Below, piece after piece: positions 62,391 to 64,000 of a DNA stretch of 64,000 nucleotides. The translations under genes were made by a program, and so were the position numbers. The notes below the pieces were generated by a model. That model did no database searches, had not been told where the DNA came from, and saw only the letters and a list, made by a program, of their open reading frames with translations. The first letter of the stretch is position 1. The number at the start of each line of letters is the position of its first letter. Location: positions 124,001 through 188,000 of the forward strand of contig NZ_QPJT01000003.1 of assembly GCF_003337415.1 (NCBI RefSeq), read 5' to 3'. The stretch is from Anaerobacterium chartisolvens (GTDB lineage Bacteria; Bacillota; Clostridia; Acetivibrionales; DSM-27016).

Positions 62391-63678
62391 CATTGTAAGG
62401 ACAATAATCATTTTTGCCATGCTTTGCATTACTCTTACGGGATGCTATGACAGCCGTGAGATTGATGACATGGCATACATTGTTGCAATAGGTCTGGATA
62501 CCGGGAAAACCAATAAGCTTATGATGACTTTGCAGCTTGTTGTGCCTCCTAAAATTAAGGGAGGAGACGGAGGAGGCGGAGGAGACGCCGAAGAGGGCTC
62601 CCAGATTATAACGCTGGAGGCACCCACAATATATTCGGGGCTTAACATGGCAAACAACTTTATAAGCAGGCAGATTAATCTTTCTCATACAAAGGTGCTT
62701 GTGTTCTCGGAGGAGTTTGCAAGAAATGGTATAGCTGATCTTGTTATCGCGCTTCCAAAGGGGAGAGAGTTTCGTCCTACGGTAAATATACTTGTGGCCA
62801 AGGGGACTGCCGTCGATTATATAAAGAGCGTCAAGCCCGAGCTGGAGGGCAATCCTGCAAAGTATTACGAGTTGAACAACATTTCTCACCTCCACACGGG
62901 ATTCACTGCCGATACGATGTTTCATAATTTTTATATTCAGAGCAAATCTCTTTCAATTCAGCCTGTTGCAACCCTTGCGGGAGTATCGAAGTATAAATCT
63001 CCCGAGGATCTTTCTCTTGCCGACTCTACATATAAGGATAAGGGGAGACCGGCGCCTCTTGAGGGGGATTTTAAGGCGGGAAGCCTGCCCAAATCAGGGA
63101 GCGTTCAAAGCGAAATAATGGGCTTGGCGGTATTTGACAGGGGGAAAATGGTGGGTGAGTTAGATGGTGAGCAAACCATGGGTTATCTCATGGTGAGAGG
63201 AAAATTTAACAAGGCTTATGTGACAATGCCGGATCCTATAGAAAAAGAGCGGTTTGTGATTTTAAATATAAGACAGGCAAGAAAGCCGAACAAAAACATT
63301 AAAATGGTAAATGACAAGCCTGTTATAGATATCCGGATAATGCTTGAGGGAGATATTACAGTTATACAGAGCGGAATAAACTATGAAAGTCCCGAAAAGA
63401 TGAGCATACTTGAAAGAGGCTATGAGGAGTTTATAAAAAAGGGCGTTTCAGACTTTCTGGTAATGACCTCAAAGGATTTCCAAAGCGATATCTGCGGTTT
63501 GGGAAGCGGAATGAAAAAGAAATTTCTTACATGGGATCAATGGAAGGACTTTAAATGGCTTTCAAGATATAAGGAAGCTACCTTTAACGTAAGCGTGGAT
63601 GTGAAAATAAGGAGGCCGGGGCTTACCATCAGGTCATCACCGATAACTTCAACCGAAGGGGAGATATACGCACGATGA
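62371..63678 (+). CDS. Spore germinant receptor C-subunit (GerAC/GerKC lipoprotein)
   Basis: 435-residue lipoprotein; the signal peptide ends LTGCYD with lipidated Cys25. The GerAC pattern follows: SREIDDMAYIVAIGLD, INLSHTKVLVFSEEFARNG, RPTVNILVAKG, then the C-terminal domain (GYEEFIKKGVSDFLVMTSKDFQSDICGLG). It has a Gly-rich acidic insert (GGDGGGGGDAEEG) near residue 70, longer than usual. GTG 62371 follows GGGAGAGAAAAGG. The next gene starts inside its stop (ATGA). Confidence 0.94.
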   Translation: MKKPLSSIVRTIIIFAMLCITLTGCYDSREIDDMAYIVAIGLDTGKTNKLMMTLQLVVPPKIKGGDGGGGGDAEEGSQIITLEAPTIYSGLNMANNFISRQINLSHTKVLVFSEEFARNGIADLVIALPKGREFRPTVNILVAKGTAVDYIKSVKPELEGNPAKYYELNNISHLHTGFTADTMFHNFYIQSKSLSIQPVATLAGVSKYKSPEDLSLADSTYKDKGRPAPLEGDFKAGSLPKSGSVQSEIMGLAVFDRGKMVGELDGEQTMGYLMVRGKFNKAYVTMPDPIEKERFVILNIRQARKPNKNIKMVNDKPVIDIRIMLEGDITVIQSGINYESPEKMSILERGYEEFIKKGVSDFLVMTSKDFQSDICGLGSGMKKKFLTWDQWKDFKWLSRYKEATFNVSVDVKIRRPGLTIRSSPITSTEGEIYAR

Positions 63679-63854
63679 GTGTACACGGACATATAATAGC
63701 TATTCTTATTGTTGTATGGACAGGTATATACACCTTTTCATATGGCATATGGACATGCAAAAGGAAAAATATACTGGGGGGGATTATGCTTATGCTTCTG
63801 GCACTGGTAGTGATTGTACTGCCTGTTTGCTCAATTGTTTTTTGGATTAATTAA
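63675..63854 (+). CDS. Candidate germinant receptor D-subunit (59-aa, two membrane helices)
   Basis: 59 residues: SVHGHIIAILIVVWTGIYTFSYG, a short basic link (CKRKN), then ILGGIMLMLLALVVIVLPVCSIVF. Two membrane helices and the basic loop match the small D-subunits known from some Bacillus ger operons. The ATG overlaps the C-subunit stop by 4 bp (ATGA), so translation is coupled. Assignment rests on size, topology and position; no sequence comparison was made. Confidence 0.72.
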   Translation: MSVHGHIIAILIVVWTGIYTFSYGIWTCKRKNILGGIMLMLLALVVIVLPVCSIVFWIN

Positions 63855-63936
63855 CAAATGAGGACGTTGTTTCATATTATTAACTATAGTATTCCTGATT
63901 AAATCCTTATATAACGAGAAAGGAATAGTTAATAGT

Positions 63937-64000
63937 ATGAGCATAAATAATATATTAATCTCTCCGCCTGCCCAGCCCTGCAATCCCACAAACACTCAAA
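63937..64000 (+). CDS. Start of a further gene, cut by the window end
   Basis: An open frame from ATG 63937 (MSINNILISPPAQPCNPTN...) runs off the window. GAAAGGA lies about 13 bases upstream, a long spacing. Only 21 residues are visible, so no family can be named. Confidence 0.35.
   Translation, partial: MSINNILISPPAQPCNPTNTQ

Overview
The window looks like chromosome from a spore-forming member of the Clostridia (Firmicutes). The evidence is AT-rich low-GC codon usage, strong GGAGG-type ribosome sites with frequent GTG and TTG starts, a GerA-type spore germinant-receptor operon at the right end, a TRAP (MtrB) homologue, YesM/YesN plus LplB/YtcP-type sugar transport, and the conserved mltG-trmR-trhP block. 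I cannot name the species from the sequence.

Layout. 1-11.8 kb is housekeeping: the 3' part of dnaE, mtrB (TRAP), a DUF2007-like gene, pfkA, a thioesterase, pgsA, a DUF815 ATPase (minus strand), a DUF5685/J-domain pair, two 3D or membrane proteins and a cell-wall amidase. 12-18 kb holds a MITE, a pair of large conserved hypotheticals, DUF3842, a HAD phosphatase and a sigma-D-type chemoreceptor flanked by a 25-bp direct repeat. 18-28 kb is a dense housekeeping run: mutS2, typA, mltG, trmR, trhP, a class B PBP and a nitroreductase. 28.8-35.1 kb is a two-component system (YesM/YesN type) followed by two sugar permeases and a lipoprotein binding protein. 35.5-36.7 kb is homoserine dehydrogenase.

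The accessory part runs from 36.8 to 58.5 kb. First come a complete ECF-type importer (fused double ATPase, EcfT, MptD/Trep_Strep S-component; minus strand) and a divergent staphylopine-like metallophore operon (cntK, cntL, cntM, EamA exporter). Between them lie a consensus promoter, a Fur-like box over the expected start site and a 20-bp-spaced direct repeat. My reading is that this is an opine metallophore system using an ECF importer for recovery. Next is a PadR-DUF4180/hydrolase pair behind a perfect palindrome. Then comes a compact candidate RiPP locus: two cysteine-free precursor peptides with a shared leader and duplicated identical promoters, plus a PqqD-domain radical SAM/SPASM maturase. 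This is the best candidate for an undescribed system. It is followed by a secreted 14-repeat propeller protein, a TSUP permease, and a PadR/DUF1048/ABC exporter island with a decayed duplicate inside it.

The accessory region is also littered with short palindromes of two related families, GGGGACATTTCTC/GAGGAATGTCCCC and GGGGACGCTCCT/AGGAGCGTCCCC. They cluster round a REP-associated tyrosine transposase (RAYT) gene at 55.8-56.7 kb, and the second family brackets that gene. A second element, a ~200-bp MITE with TATATA ends, occurs three times; one copy sits inside one of the palindromes. The last 5.5 kb holds tRNA-Pro, a coiled-coil 3D-domain protein and a germinant-receptor operon including a 59-aa candidate D-subunit.
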